From Candidatus Hodarchaeota archaeon (GTDB taxonomy: Archaea > Asgardarchaeota > Heimdallarchaeia > Hodarchaeales > Hodarchaeaceae), in contig JAEOTC010000029.1 of assembly GCA_016840035.1 (NCBI GenBank), positions 1-57,016 on the forward strand: a stretch of DNA of 57,016 bases, written 5' to 3'. Below are positions 9,322 through 18,411 of this stretch, one piece after another. Positions within the stretch are counted from its first letter, which is position 1; each line of letters starts with the position of its first letter. The notes beneath the pieces were generated by a model, which was not told the origin of the DNA, did not search any database, and was given only the letters and a program-made list of their open reading frames with translations. A program made the translations under genes and the position numbers.

Positions 9322-10293
9322 TCATCTCTTTCTTAGGCGAGGATTTACAATTGCATCTAATGCAATTCCAATGAACGCAAAGCTTATTCCAATAAGGGCA
9401 ATAAGAATTGCTGGCGGAAACATAAGCCACCATGCACCACGGGTGAATGCGGCTTCAGCTTGGGCAGTATTTAATATAAAGCCTAAAGACCAGTTAAGTG
9501 GATCACTAAATCCGAGGTAGGCTAAAAAAGCTTCAAAAAGAATTGCTTGACGCATCGCTGTGATCATCATGGTTATCATCAACGGGAACACATTTGGTAA
9601 AATGTGTTTGAATATTATGTAAGGTGTTGAAGCTCCCGCTGCTTTGGCACTCAGGACAAAAGTCCGTTCTTTAAGAGATAGCGCTTGTCCACGAATGAGA
9701 CGGGCTGAAACTGGCCAGTAAATAGCTACTATAAGAATAGCAGTGAGCTCCCATGTAGTAGTCCCTCCACCAATTTCTGGTACTGATGCTAACATCAATA
9801 ACAATGGTAATGGAGGTATTACTAAAATCACTTCAGAAATTCTCATGATAACTGCATCTACCTTTCCTCCAACATAAGCACTAGAAACACCAATAATTGT
9901 TCCTAAGAGAACAACAAATATACCAGATATGAATGCAACTGCGAGAGATACGCGGAGGCCGAAAAAGAGAAGTGTATAAACATCAAACCCAAGTTCAGTT
10001 GTACCAAAAGGATGATCTGAGAATGGATTCCAAAATGGACCAAGTTCGATAGTAGTAAACGGTATGGGGATGGTCCATACTCTAGGGTCCATACCTGATT
10101 CCTGAAGATTGATCTCGTCCGGGCCAGGAGGACCATAGGGAGTTAATCCGTCTGCTGTTATTGCTAGTACAATGAGAATTACTAAAATTACTATTCCGAT
10201 AACACCAAGCCGATTGGATTTATAGACTGTCCAAAACTTTTTCCAAGTCTTCCAACGTCTTTGTAGAGTTTTATTACTTTGTAATTTGTACAT
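9322..10293 (-). CDS. oppC: Oligopeptide ABC transporter permease (OppC/DppC type)
   Basis: The second permease of the peptide importer. It has an N-terminal soluble stretch, one membrane helix near residues 30-48 (GVIGIVILVILIVLAIT), a periplasm-side loop, then five further helices. The EAA coupling loop to the ATPases is visible around residues 215-235 (AKAAGASTPYIIFKHILP). Length 323 is normal. It lies 11 bp after oppB. Confidence 0.92.
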   Translation of the reverse strand: MYKLQSNKTLQRRWKTWKKFWTVYKSNRLGVIGIVILVILIVLAITADGLTPYGPPGPDEINLQESGMDPRVWTIPIPFTTIELGPFWNPFSDHPFGTTELGFDVYTLLFFGLRVSLAVAFISGIFVVLLGTIIGVSSAYVGGKVDAVIMRISEVILVIPPLPLLLMLASVPEIGGGTTTWELTAILIVAIYWPVSARLIRGQALSLKERTFVLSAKAAGASTPYIIFKHILPNVFPLMITMMITAMRQAILFEAFLAYLGFSDPLNWSLGFILNTAQAEAAFTRGAWWLMFPPAILIALIGISFAFIGIALDAIVNPRLRKR

Positions 10294-10304
10294 AATTCTA
10301 CCTC

Positions 10305-11501
10305 CTATGACCGTTGTACTCTAGGATCAATAACACTGTAAAGCACCTCGGCAATAACTAATCCTAATAGAGTTAGTGCAGTGATAATGATGAACGAACC
10401 CTGAACAAGATTGTAATCACTATTTAAAAGAGCGGTATAAATTAAATCCCCTGTTCCAGGATAAGAAAAGATTTGTTCGACTAGAATAGAGCCTCCAATG
10501 ATACTTCCAAAACTCATTCCAATATCTGTGACTACTGGAAGCATTGCATTTCTCATACAATGACCATAAAGGACCTCATTTTCGTCTAAACCCTTTGAAA
10601 TTGCTGTTTGAACGTAATCTTCAGTCAATACACCAATAATATTTCCTCTCATAAACCATCCATAGGCTAATACTCCGTATATAGTTAAAACGAGTATTGG
10701 AAGAAGGGCATGATGGAAAATATTCTGTAGTGTTGCAATTGAACCTTGATCTTCAATACCTGGTGTTTTACCTCCCGAAATTGGAAACCATAAATGCAAA
10801 TCCCCGTCTGAAAAATTGAGTGATATTAGTGTGAGGATTAGGCCAAGTAACACAACCAACCCAATTTTACTGGAAAATGATCTATCGAATTGCATCTTCT
10901 CCTTGAATGTCTTTCCTTTTCGTCGGTAAATTAATATGAAAATTATAACTAGGACTACTAGAGAGTAAAATATGGGGTATGGAATTTTCCAATCATTCTT
11001 TTCCGGATGTGCTTGGTACCCCAGAAAATAGATGAAAAAAATCCCAGTGAAAAATAATGGAGTTGCGTTTAAAATGAGGGAAGAGGTTACAAAAGTCGCA
11101 TCTAGTTTAGATGCACGACGCCAACCGATATAAGCTCCGATTAACACACCGATAATTGTTGAAAGGATTGTTGAGGTTCCTAAGATGAGTAAAGTCCACG
11201 GGAGTCTTTCCAGGATCAAATCACTTACTGGCCGTCCATGTTCAAACGAATAACCAAGATCCCCTCGAAAGATATTACTTAGATAAATAATGAATTGTTC
11301 TGGAATTGATTTATCTAATCCCCATTTTTTGATTAATACTTCTTTTTGTTCGTCAGTTATCCCATGATGTCCTGCAGGAGCAAAAACATTGACCGGATCG
11401 TTTTCAATTGCCCGATATAGGAGAAATACAAATGTGAGAGCGACAAAGAATGCAAATGCTGCAAAAAGAATTCTCTTACCAATGAAACCTAATGTACCCA
11501 T
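10305..11501 (-). CDS. oppB: Oligopeptide ABC transporter permease (OppB/DppB type) with an insert
   Basis: The first permease of the importer. The N-terminus (ILFAAFAFFVALTFVFLLYR) and the coupling loop (SKGLDENEVLYGHCMRNAML) are typical of DppB. At 398 residues it is longer than the usual 310-340. The extra part lies in the middle (about residues 170-245), where two additional hydrophobic stretches flank a basic loop (RRKGKTFKEKMQ). Similar inserts occur in some archaeal permeases. It begins 251 bp after the binding-protein gene, with T-rich terminator-like sequence between. Confidence 0.9.
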   Translation of the reverse strand: MGTLGFIGKRILFAAFAFFVALTFVFLLYRAIENDPVNVFAPAGHHGITDEQKEVLIKKWGLDKSIPEQFIIYLSNIFRGDLGYSFEHGRPVSDLILERLPWTLLILGTSTILSTIIGVLIGAYIGWRRASKLDATFVTSSLILNATPLFFTGIFFIYFLGYQAHPEKNDWKIPYPIFYSLVVLVIIFILIYRRKGKTFKEKMQFDRSFSSKIGLVVLLGLILTLISLNFSDGDLHLWFPISGGKTPGIEDQGSIATLQNIFHHALLPILVLTIYGVLAYGWFMRGNIIGVLTEDYVQTAISKGLDENEVLYGHCMRNAMLPVVTDIGMSFGSIIGGSILVEQIFSYPGTGDLIYTALLNSDYNLVQGSFIIITALTLLGLVIAEVLYSVIDPRVQRS

Positions 11502-11702
11502 AATATCTCAACCAATAAGCTAGAATTTGTGTTTTTAACAAGTTTTTCCAAGTGTTTATTTATTAATCCTTTCTTGTATATGTAGTATTTACCATAACCT
11601 ATTGAATACTGTGATAATTTCTAAAAAGAACCCGCTGAACTTACTCTTTTTAGAACCAATCTTTAATTCTATACGAGAATTTCCAAACATTACTTTAGGA
11701 AT

Positions 11703-11730
11703 AAAAAAAAGATGACACATTAAAAAAAAA
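11703..11730 (-). terminator. T-tract attenuator/terminator after the peptide-binding protein gene
   Basis: Read on the minus strand, two runs of nine and eight T residues (11722-11730 and 11703-11710) follow the stop of the binding-protein gene. Archaeal RNA polymerase stops at such tracts. Partial stopping here would give more binding protein than permease, as is common for ABC importers. The remaining gap up to oppB (11502-11700) holds nothing else that I recognise. Confidence 0.5.
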
Positions 11731-11752
11731 TAGGGGAGGAAGAAATGAAAAC

Positions 11753-13603
11753 TCATTTCTTATTCCGTTTTCTTTTGATGTATAGAGCCAGAGCTGAACC
11801 GAAAATCACGCTGACAAGAGTAAATCCACTAGAAGACTCACCTGGGACTGTAAGTATCGATGTGAGAATAACTGTTGTTCCAGATATCACGGTTTCGATA
11901 TATGTTGTCTCGTACGTGGTTTCAGTGATTTCAGTTGTTGGTTCGGCGATGTAATGGAGGTTCATCCAAGAATAGTAATTATTGGGTCCCGTATTATAAT
12001 CCATTAACCAGCCAGTAAACTCATCTACTCGGTAACAGGCAATCGCTTCGGACCAAAATAGTGGTAGATATGGTAAACTCTCACCAACAATTTTCTGTGC
12101 ATCACTTAGTAGCTCTTTTGCGTAGGAATCGTTAGCCGTTGTCACTGCTACTGATAAATCACTAACAGCTGTTCGATTGGCACCGCTCCATCCAATCAGG
12201 TTGATACTATCAGAACCCCACCAGCCATTTACATCGAACATCCATTTCATCCAAGAAGGATGGTGATCTGACCAAAATTCAATCCAATCCATGAAAGCCC
12301 AGTCATAATCATAGAGTTGACTTCCAGTGCCACCCATCCGATCCCAGAGAGTGGTGAAAATTGTAGGGTCAAGATTAAGTTGCACACCTATATTTGACAT
12401 CATTGCCTGGATCAAGTAAGCAGCTCTTGTTGAAGTTTCCCAGGTAGATACCCATGAGTAGTCAAAAACAAGTGGTGTCCCATTATCGGTTGTTCGAAGA
12501 CCTTCACCTGTGGTGGTATTCCATGTACCTAACCAACCCATACCGTCTAGAATCTCATTCGCTCTGGAAACGTTGAAATCGTATTTACGAACATTAGGCT
12601 CAAAATATGGACCATAAGCCATTGACATTCCCGATGTAGCTACTTCTCCACGACCTTCAAATGCATATTCTATCAATTCAGAGATATTAATTGCATGCAT
12701 AACCGCCTGTCTGAATCTGAGTTCGTTGTTTGGATACCGATATTGATTCATTGCAAGATAAAGTATATCATCAATAAGTGCATGATGAGTATCGATATCT
12801 GGATCCAGTTCTGCGAGAGTGATAAGATCCCTTGGGGGGTTAACCAAATGATCTACTTCACCAGTCTGCAGTTGAAAGAATGCCGTTTCAATAGAGTGGA
12901 TCATTTTAATGACTTTTTCAGCTAGATGAGTTCCTCCTTCTTGAAGATGATAATCTTCAAATCGCGAAAAGCGCCAGAAGTCTCCTGGTACATGTTCCTC
13001 ATATACCCAAGGTCCACATCCAATAAGTTCTGTATTGGTGAAAGTTGTGGGCTCTACTTGGCTCCAAATATGCTCCGGTACAATCCACCAGAGACCAATC
13101 TCTGCAAAGACATCAGCATGAGCTACCACATAGGAAAATGTAAAACTGATTGCAGTAGAATTGACCACACTGATATCTGTTGTCCAGTCATAAATCCAAC
13201 TTCTCCTTGTCAATGTTTCATTAACATCAGCCCAATACAATTGATGTGTGAAGTTAACATCTGAAATTGTTAAAGGTGTTCCATCATGCCAAAAAACGTC
13301 TTCTGCTATAGCAAAAGTCCAAGTCATTCCATCAGGACTTATATCCCATCCAGTTGCAAGACCAGAATTCGGAAAGTACTGATAATTCATATCTTGTCTT
13401 ATAAGTGGTTCGTAAATATGATTCATGATTCCTAAATCATATGAGGTACTCCAATAGAAAGGATTGAGAGAGCTAACATCATCATGCCACACTACAGTCA
13501 AAGTCCCACCTTTTGGAATTTGGTTTGTAAATGCCTGAGTATTGAAAGACATAAATGAAAGAATGACGAGACAAGCCATCAAATTTAATTTTTTATTTTT
13601 CAT
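11753..13603 (-). CDS. Peptide-binding protein of ABC transporter (SBP_bac_5 family)
   Basis: An extracellular solute-binding protein of family 5 (Opp/Dpp/Nik class), 616 residues. It has an N-terminal signal sequence (residues 5-25). The mature start (GGTLTVVWHDDVSSLNPFY) and the later WDISPDGMTWTFAIAEDVFWH stretch are family hallmarks. It ends with a Thr-rich linker, a membrane helix and KRKRNKK, so it is tethered to the membrane rather than lipid-anchored. It is the first gene of the opp operon. Peptide is the most likely ligand given the two exported hydrolases in the operon, but nickel or oligosaccharide binding cannot be excluded by sequence alone. Confidence 0.92.
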   Translation of the reverse strand: MKNKKLNLMACLVILSFMSFNTQAFTNQIPKGGTLTVVWHDDVSSLNPFYWSTSYDLGIMNHIYEPLIRQDMNYQYFPNSGLATGWDISPDGMTWTFAIAEDVFWHDGTPLTISDVNFTHQLYWADVNETLTRRSWIYDWTTDISVVNSTAISFTFSYVVAHADVFAEIGLWWIVPEHIWSQVEPTTFTNTELIGCGPWVYEEHVPGDFWRFSRFEDYHLQEGGTHLAEKVIKMIHSIETAFFQLQTGEVDHLVNPPRDLITLAELDPDIDTHHALIDDILYLAMNQYRYPNNELRFRQAVMHAINISELIEYAFEGRGEVATSGMSMAYGPYFEPNVRKYDFNVSRANEILDGMGWLGTWNTTTGEGLRTTDNGTPLVFDYSWVSTWETSTRAAYLIQAMMSNIGVQLNLDPTIFTTLWDRMGGTGSQLYDYDWAFMDWIEFWSDHHPSWMKWMFDVNGWWGSDSINLIGWSGANRTAVSDLSVAVTTANDSYAKELLSDAQKIVGESLPYLPLFWSEAIACYRVDEFTGWLMDYNTGPNNYYSWMNLHYIAEPTTEITETTYETTYIETVISGTTVILTSILTVPGESSSGFTLVSVIFGSALALYIKRKRNKK

Positions 13604-13660
13604 TTTGTTTACTCCAATAGAGTCATATTTTTGAAAATTCTTTAGAAATTTAATTTTTTA

Positions 13661-13681
13661 CAGGATTATTGGAAATCCCTG
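13661..13681. promoter_or_regulatory. Possible operator between the binding protein and Lrp genes
   Basis: A near-palindrome, CAGGATT - spacer - AATCCCTG with one inserted base, lies in the 217-bp divergent region, next to an AT-rich TATA-like stretch (13646-13660) that could drive the minus-strand opp operon. Another AT-rich palindromic block, GTAAAAATTTTTAAAC, follows at about 13711. Lrp-family proteins bind such imperfect palindromes; a link with the adjacent regulator is inference. Confidence 0.35.
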
Positions 13682-13820
13682 TAAAGTAGGGGAAGACGAA
13701 ACTTAGAGAAAGTAAAAATTTTTAAACTTTTCGTTAGATTTTAGTTAGTACAACAATTCCATCAGCCATATTTTGTAGGAAATGCAAGAATATTAATTTT
13801 ACCAGAAGGTTAATCCTAAT

Positions 13821-14342
13821 ATGAAGGAGAAAGATCCGAAAAAACCACTAGCAAAAGATAAAGGGTCAAAAAATAAAAAAAATACCCCACAAGGGCTCGA
13901 TGATCTAGATATCTCAATAATAAAAGAATTACAAAAGGACTGTCGAACACCTGTTCAGCTTATTGCCCAAAATGTTGAGGCTCCTGCTTCAACCGTGCAT
14001 TATAGATTGAAGCGTCTAGATGAACAGAATTTTATTAAAGGATATTATGCGGCGATTAATGCTGAGAAAGTAGAAAAGGACTATCTTACGATCATGCAAG
14101 TTAGAGCGTCGTATGGAAAGAATTATCATAATGAGATCGGCAGCCAGTTATCAGATCTACCAGGTGTATGGGCTGTATATTTTCTGTTAGGAGAATGGGA
14201 TTTTCTAGTTCTTACACGATCCAAAGACCGAAATGAATATATGAAACTACTTGAAGTAGTGATGTCCATGCCCGGTATTGAGCGAACTTCATCACTTGTT
14301 GTTGTTAAATTAATAAAAGAAGATCCTCGTATTGAACTATAA
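13821..14342 (+). CDS. Lrp/AsnC-family transcription regulator
   Basis: 173 residues with a lysine-rich N-terminal extension of about 25 residues, a helix-turn-helix (about 30-80; the recognition helix lies in APASTVHYRLKRL) and a C-terminal RAM/AsnC ligand domain (about 90-165). Such proteins sense amino acids or related metabolites and form octamers. It is transcribed away from the opp operon and towards the catabolic island, so it is a good candidate controller of either. An AGAAGG SD lies 11 bp before the ATG. The ligand is unknown. Confidence 0.88.
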   Translation: MKEKDPKKPLAKDKGSKNKKNTPQGLDDLDISIIKELQKDCRTPVQLIAQNVEAPASTVHYRLKRLDEQNFIKGYYAAINAEKVEKDYLTIMQVRASYGKNYHNEIGSQLSDLPGVWAVYFLLGEWDFLVLTRSKDRNEYMKLLEVVMSMPGIERTSSLVVVKLIKEDPRIEL

Positions 14343-14405
14343 CAAATCAAACAATTAATTTTGATTATTTTGCAATTAGAAGACATTTACCTTTTAAGTC
14401 TTTGA

Positions 14406-15161
14406 TCACTGAGATGTAAATCCTCCATCTACTACAAAAACTCCACCGGTAACAAAAGAAGAATCATCAGAAGCTAAGAAGAGTGCAGTTTTCGCAATCT
14501 CTTCTGGCAATCCAAATCTTCCGAGAGGATATGCACCAGTTCTGGTTTTTCTTACAATCTTGGGATCCCCTTGTTTTTCAATAACTCTTTGTAACATTGG
14601 AGTTTCTATTGCACCAGGACAGATGCAATTAACACGTATCTTATCAGGTGCAAGTTCAACAGCCAGTGATTTTGTTAATGCCACGATTCCACCTTTGGAA
14701 GCAGAATAGACAGGTGAAAAAGATCCAACCAAAGCTGCTGCTGAAGAATTATTGATTATTGCCCCTCCTCCCCTTTTTCTCATTTCGGGAATAGCATATT
14801 TAGTACAGAGGAAGACAGATTTGAGATTAACATTGATTGTTCGATCCCATTCTTCCTCACAAGTATCTTCTAATTTTTTTACCACTTCAACTCCTGCATT
14901 ATTGAACAAGATGTCTATTGTGTTGAATCCCCTTGATCTCTTAATCAGATATTTAACATCTTCGGTATTGGAGATATCGGTTTTTATAAACAGTGCGGAA
15001 CTTCCTGATTTCCGGATCCTTTCAATAACTTTCTCTCCTTTTTCAGAATCAATATCAGCTCCAATTATATTCGCCCCTTCCTGAGCAAAAAGCACTGCCG
15101 TCGCATGGCCAATCCCATGACTAATTCCTGTTATTAATGCAGTTCTTCCAGTTAATTTCAT
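14406..15161 (-). CDS. Short-chain dehydrogenase/reductase
   Basis: A classical SDR of 251 residues. It has the NAD(P) glycine motif TGISHGIG (11-18), NNAG (87-90), a catalytic serine in INNSSAA (139-140) and Y152-S-A-S-K156. An acidic residue at the end of strand 2 (ADID, 36-39) points to NAD(H). The sequence resembles 3-oxoacyl-reductase/gluconate-5-dehydrogenase-like members, whose substrates are not readable from sequence. It is the last gene of the minus-strand catabolic operon, 6 bp after the deacetylase. Confidence 0.9.
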   Translation of the reverse strand: MKLTGRTALITGISHGIGHATAVLFAQEGANIIGADIDSEKGEKVIERIRKSGSSALFIKTDISNTEDVKYLIKRSRGFNTIDILFNNAGVEVVKKLEDTCEEEWDRTINVNLKSVFLCTKYAIPEMRKRGGGAIINNSSAAALVGSFSPVYSASKGGIVALTKSLAVELAPDKIRVNCICPGAIETPMLQRVIEKQGDPKIVRKTRTGAYPLGRFGLPEEIAKTALFLASDDSSFVTGGVFVVDGGFTSQ

Positions 15162-15167
15162 CTATAC

Positions 15168-15992
15168 TTATTCTTCCTGTTCTGTCCAAAATTTTGCAAT
15201 TTCAATTGGTGTAGCAAACCAAACGTTTTCTTTGGATTTCATAAACTTGATCAGATTCCCAAGCATTTTAGCTCTTGAAGGAACCCCAATAATTTGAGGG
15301 TGCATTGCTAACATGAAATAAAGGCCCTCTTCATATACAGCTTCAAATTCATCAGCCCAAATCTCATAAACTTTTCTATGACTATTAATTCCGCTTTGAT
15401 ATTCTAAAGCAGGGAAATAATTAAATCCAAAAAAAGGCCAATCGTCCAACATCCACCGAATAGGAAGTTCTATTATATCACCAGTATTTGTTTGAATTTT
15501 AAAAGGGATATCATCACCCATCATACTTGTATCATAAACTAAATCAAATTTACTAAGAAGGTCAAGGGTATTTTCGCTCAAATCAGCGGCAGGAGCTCGG
15601 TAACCCTGTGGTTTAAGACCTGTTATTCTTCTCAAAGCTTCAATTCCTTTTTCCATTTCGAGGTTTTCCTCTGAACGAGAACAGTTTGCGGGATTTTTAT
15701 GAGAATAACCATGATGACCAATTTCATGACCCGCTTTGTGGATACTAGAGATTGTATTGGGATATAAATCTGCTACTTCACCTGGAATGAAAAAACCAGC
15801 CCTAATCTTATGTTTTTTGAGTAATTTTAGGATTCTGGGGACTCCAACTTTCGGCCCATATGTTCCCTGTGAGAGAACTACTGGATTATCCCGCGTAATA
15901 TTATTTCGTCGCAAGATATTCCTCCAAGAAATCTCTGCATCAAGATCAAAGGTCAAGCAAACTACACATTGAGCTCCATCTTTCCATTTCAA
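15168..15992 (-). CDS. Polysaccharide-deacetylase-family (NodB) amide hydrolase
   Basis: 274 residues with the NodB fold. Motif 1 is LTFDLDAE (D16, D18) and motif 2 is HHGYSH, with metal-binding H94 and H98. A late AMHPQIIG motif supplies the catalytic His. The shape, without signal peptide and with the FDLDAEISW signature, resembles the Helicobacter PgdA-like/allantoinase-like branch, which includes cytosolic cyclic-amide hydrolases. An amidase role in the catabolic operon is therefore likelier than wall deacetylation. The start is TTG (15992), supported by an AGGTGA SD inside the end of the M20 gene. Confidence 0.82.
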   Translation of the reverse strand: MKWKDGAQCVVCLTFDLDAEISWRNILRRNNITRDNPVVLSQGTYGPKVGVPRILKLLKKHKIRAGFFIPGEVADLYPNTISSIHKAGHEIGHHGYSHKNPANCSRSEENLEMEKGIEALRRITGLKPQGYRAPAADLSENTLDLLSKFDLVYDTSMMGDDIPFKIQTNTGDIIELPIRWMLDDWPFFGFNYFPALEYQSGINSHRKVYEIWADEFEAVYEEGLYFMLAMHPQIIGVPSRAKMLGNLIKFMKSKENVWFATPIEIAKFWTEQEE

Positions 15993-15995
15993 TTT

Positions 15996-17288
15996 TTATT
16001 CACCTTTAACACCGCACCAATCTAATGTAGTGGCAGCAATAACCTTCGCAACATTTATAGTTGAATCTATGGTTACTCGTTCATCGAATGAATGAATTCT
16101 CTCTGCCCAAGGGCCATAGACAACAGCTGGTGTTCCATGATGTACAAAATACCTTGTATCTAGTCCAGCAGAGCCTCCTGAAAATGATGGTTCTGCATTC
16201 GTTATATTTAATGAATGGTGGGCAATCATCTTAACCAGTGGATCATTTCTATCTTGTTCGTGGGGGCGCGCTCGCCAACCAAACCATTCGATAAGGGGTT
16301 TATGTTCCTTCAACCAAGGATCAGTAGTAGTCGCTTCAAAAACAGCAGTCTCAATTTGAGAAATAACGGTTTCTCGGGATTCACCAGGTGGCCATCCTAC
16401 CCTGCATTCAATTGTACATGTTCCTGGAACCGTGGATGGCCAATCTCCAGCATTAATAACCCCTATATTAATTGTTGTAGCTCTACTTTTCATAATTGAA
16501 TGCTGTTCCACGAGTGGATAACGGATAGTCCTTTGTCGTGTTTCATTAAGATCCTTTAATGCATTTAAAATGGGAAGGGTCTTTAGAATAGCATTTTCTC
16601 CAAAATGAGCAGTCGCTGCATGAGCAGTAAGTCCTGGAACAGTAACTCTGAAATACATAACTCCTGCACTAGCGAGGCCTATTACGTAATTACTGGGTTC
16701 AGGGATAATAGCAGCATCTGGTTTAGGTTTAATCATTCGTAGATATAAATTACCTCCAACTCCACCATCTTCTTCTTCAATTGTAGTTTCTACAAATAAA
16801 TCTCCATTTAAAATTATATTAGTTTCTCTTAATGCCTCAACGACAATAAGAAGAGCTGCTACACCAGCTTTCATATCCCCTGCACCCCTTCCATAGATGT
16901 AATTTCCTTCTACCTCTCCACCCCATGGATCTTTCGTCCAAGTTTCCAATGGTTCCGCACTTACAACATCAACATGACCACTCAGACACATAGATGGTCC
17001 TTTTCCCTCTCCTTTAACGGAAGCAAAGACATTAGGCCTTTGTTCATACCCATACTTTGTAAATGAAGTTGTTTCGAAGAAATCTTCATGGTTTCTTAAT
17101 TTTTTAATATCAGGATAAACTAGCTCACTCTCCATTCCTAGTGACTTGAGTTTTTTATGTAAAAATTGCTGTATATCTTTCTCTTCACCAGTAATACTAG
17201 GGATTTTTACTAAATCTTGAGTACATCGGATTAATGAATCACTGTTATCTTCTATCCATTTTAGTACATTATCTCTTTCTGAACTCAT
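15996..17288 (-). CDS. M20 metallopeptidase (ArgE/DapE-type deacylase)
   Basis: A zinc hydrolase of the ArgE/DapE/CPG2 family, about 430 residues. The metal-site motifs are SGHVDVV (His and Asp ligands near 105-107), GRGAGDMKAG (bridging Asp) and TTIEEEDGG (base plus Glu ligand). The dimerisation domain follows. It removes an acyl group or amino acid from an amide bond. The ATG at 17286-17288, with AGGAAAT upstream, is preferred to the TTG just before it. It is 66 bp behind the C45 gene and 3 bp ahead of the deacetylase. The substrate is unknown; N-acyl amino acids or dipeptides would fit. Confidence 0.88.
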   Translation of the reverse strand: MSSERDNVLKWIEDNSDSLIRCTQDLVKIPSITGEEKDIQQFLHKKLKSLGMESELVYPDIKKLRNHEDFFETTSFTKYGYEQRPNVFASVKGEGKGPSMCLSGHVDVVSAEPLETWTKDPWGGEVEGNYIYGRGAGDMKAGVAALLIVVEALRETNIILNGDLFVETTIEEEDGGVGGNLYLRMIKPKPDAAIIPEPSNYVIGLASAGVMYFRVTVPGLTAHAATAHFGENAILKTLPILNALKDLNETRQRTIRYPLVEQHSIMKSRATTINIGVINAGDWPSTVPGTCTIECRVGWPPGESRETVISQIETAVFEATTTDPWLKEHKPLIEWFGWRARPHEQDRNDPLVKMIAHHSLNITNAEPSFSGGSAGLDTRYFVHHGTPAVVYGPWAERIHSFDERVTIDSTINVAKVIAATTLDWCGVKGE

Positions 17289-17354
17289 CAAATATTTCCT
17301 CTATCAAATATTCCTTTACTCGATATAAAACTGAAATAATTCTTCCTTCTTTAA

Positions 17355-18374
17355 TTAGAAATCGTATTTTTCAAATTTTTTTCCATTATATGTCTTATGG
17401 GTTAATTCAATGTACCTATCTCCAGGGTATGCCGTCCACGACCATATAGTCCCATAGGGAACTTCCTGATCACTGAGAAAATATGAATTATCTTGACATA
17501 CCCCAATTTTAGATTCCAATTTATCTGATAACACTTCTTGAACATGAGATTTTGAGATTTCAGTATTTGATTGTGAATTAAACCAATTCTTGATCAAATT
17601 TAATCTAGGGACGCTAGTGATAGACCTTAATTCTTTGTTTTCATAAATCATGGTTTCTTGAGATCGAAAGTGATTTGTTACCACCGCAAATCCAGCTTCT
17701 GTTTTATCCACAACCATGACTCGCTTTGGAGTGGCTTCAACGTATGTGATTGCATCTGTCGAATCAGCAAGTAGATAATTATTCCCTCGGAAATGTGGTA
17801 CTCTTCGTAAAAAAGAGGTAGCTTCACTCACATTCCGACAGGTATCAAGAATCCATCTGACCACATAATGTAAAGCAACCCCTGCTGCATCTTCTGTATA
17901 GCCACGAATCGCAGTTACCGCAATAGCTAGACCTGATTCATTCAAACCTCCATATCGACCTACAAATAGATCGGTACCTGAAATACTTGCTAAGGCTTCT
18001 TCAGGATAACTTTTCCATAAAACAGAAAATTCAGCTACCCATTTATCCCAGTCATAATTCCTACAGAAAATCGTCCTCGCATTTTTTGTGAATCTCTTTG
18101 AAATGGCAAATATACTGCAACCCAATTGTGGATATTTTGTCAACGCAAGGGAAAATGCTCTCAAATGAGTATCATCATAATTGCCACCCTCGATTATTCC
18201 ATTCAACTCATCAATTAAATTTGGAGTATACTGCTTAACAGCCTTTTCACACTGATCAGCTAGTTTTAATCGGTCTTCAGTAAGAACAGGTGGAGAATAT
18301 CCAGATTGACGCAAATCTTTCCCCAGCGCAACTCCATTTTCATAATAATCTCCTTCAAATTTCCTTATTAACAT
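17355..18374 (-). CDS. C45-family self-cleaving amidase/acyltransferase (penicillin acyltransferase-like)
   Basis: Similar to the acyl-CoA:6-aminopenicillanate acyltransferase family, Ntn hydrolases that cleave themselves before a cysteine. The expected Gly-Cys pair is in YPQLGCS (C86 of the start used here), followed by the family-typical IFCRNYDWD. The N-terminal VALGK and later GGLNESGLAIAVTA also fit. The ATG at 18372-18374 has an AGGA 9 bp upstream; a TTG 45 bp earlier would overlap the nitrilase gene and is less likely. Family members hydrolyse N-acyl amides or transfer acyl groups. In this operon hydrolysis of acylated amino compounds seems likely. Confidence 0.82.
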   Translation of the reverse strand: MLIRKFEGDYYENGVALGKDLRQSGYSPPVLTEDRLKLADQCEKAVKQYTPNLIDELNGIIEGGNYDDTHLRAFSLALTKYPQLGCSIFAISKRFTKNARTIFCRNYDWDKWVAEFSVLWKSYPEEALASISGTDLFVGRYGGLNESGLAIAVTAIRGYTEDAAGVALHYVVRWILDTCRNVSEATSFLRRVPHFRGNNYLLADSTDAITYVEATPKRVMVVDKTEAGFAVVTNHFRSQETMIYENKELRSITSVPRLNLIKNWFNSQSNTEISKSHVQEVLSDKLESKIGVCQDNSYFLSDQEVPYGTIWSWTAYPGDRYIELTHKTYNGKKFEKYDF

Positions 18375-18411
18375 ATTCAGAGTTCCTGTTCTGCTTAAAT
18401 TCTGTCGATTT

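Noticed and set aside
15168..15992. Peptidoglycan deacetylase
   Set aside because: No signal peptide, and archaea of this kind lack peptidoglycan; an intracellular amidase role in the operon is likelier.
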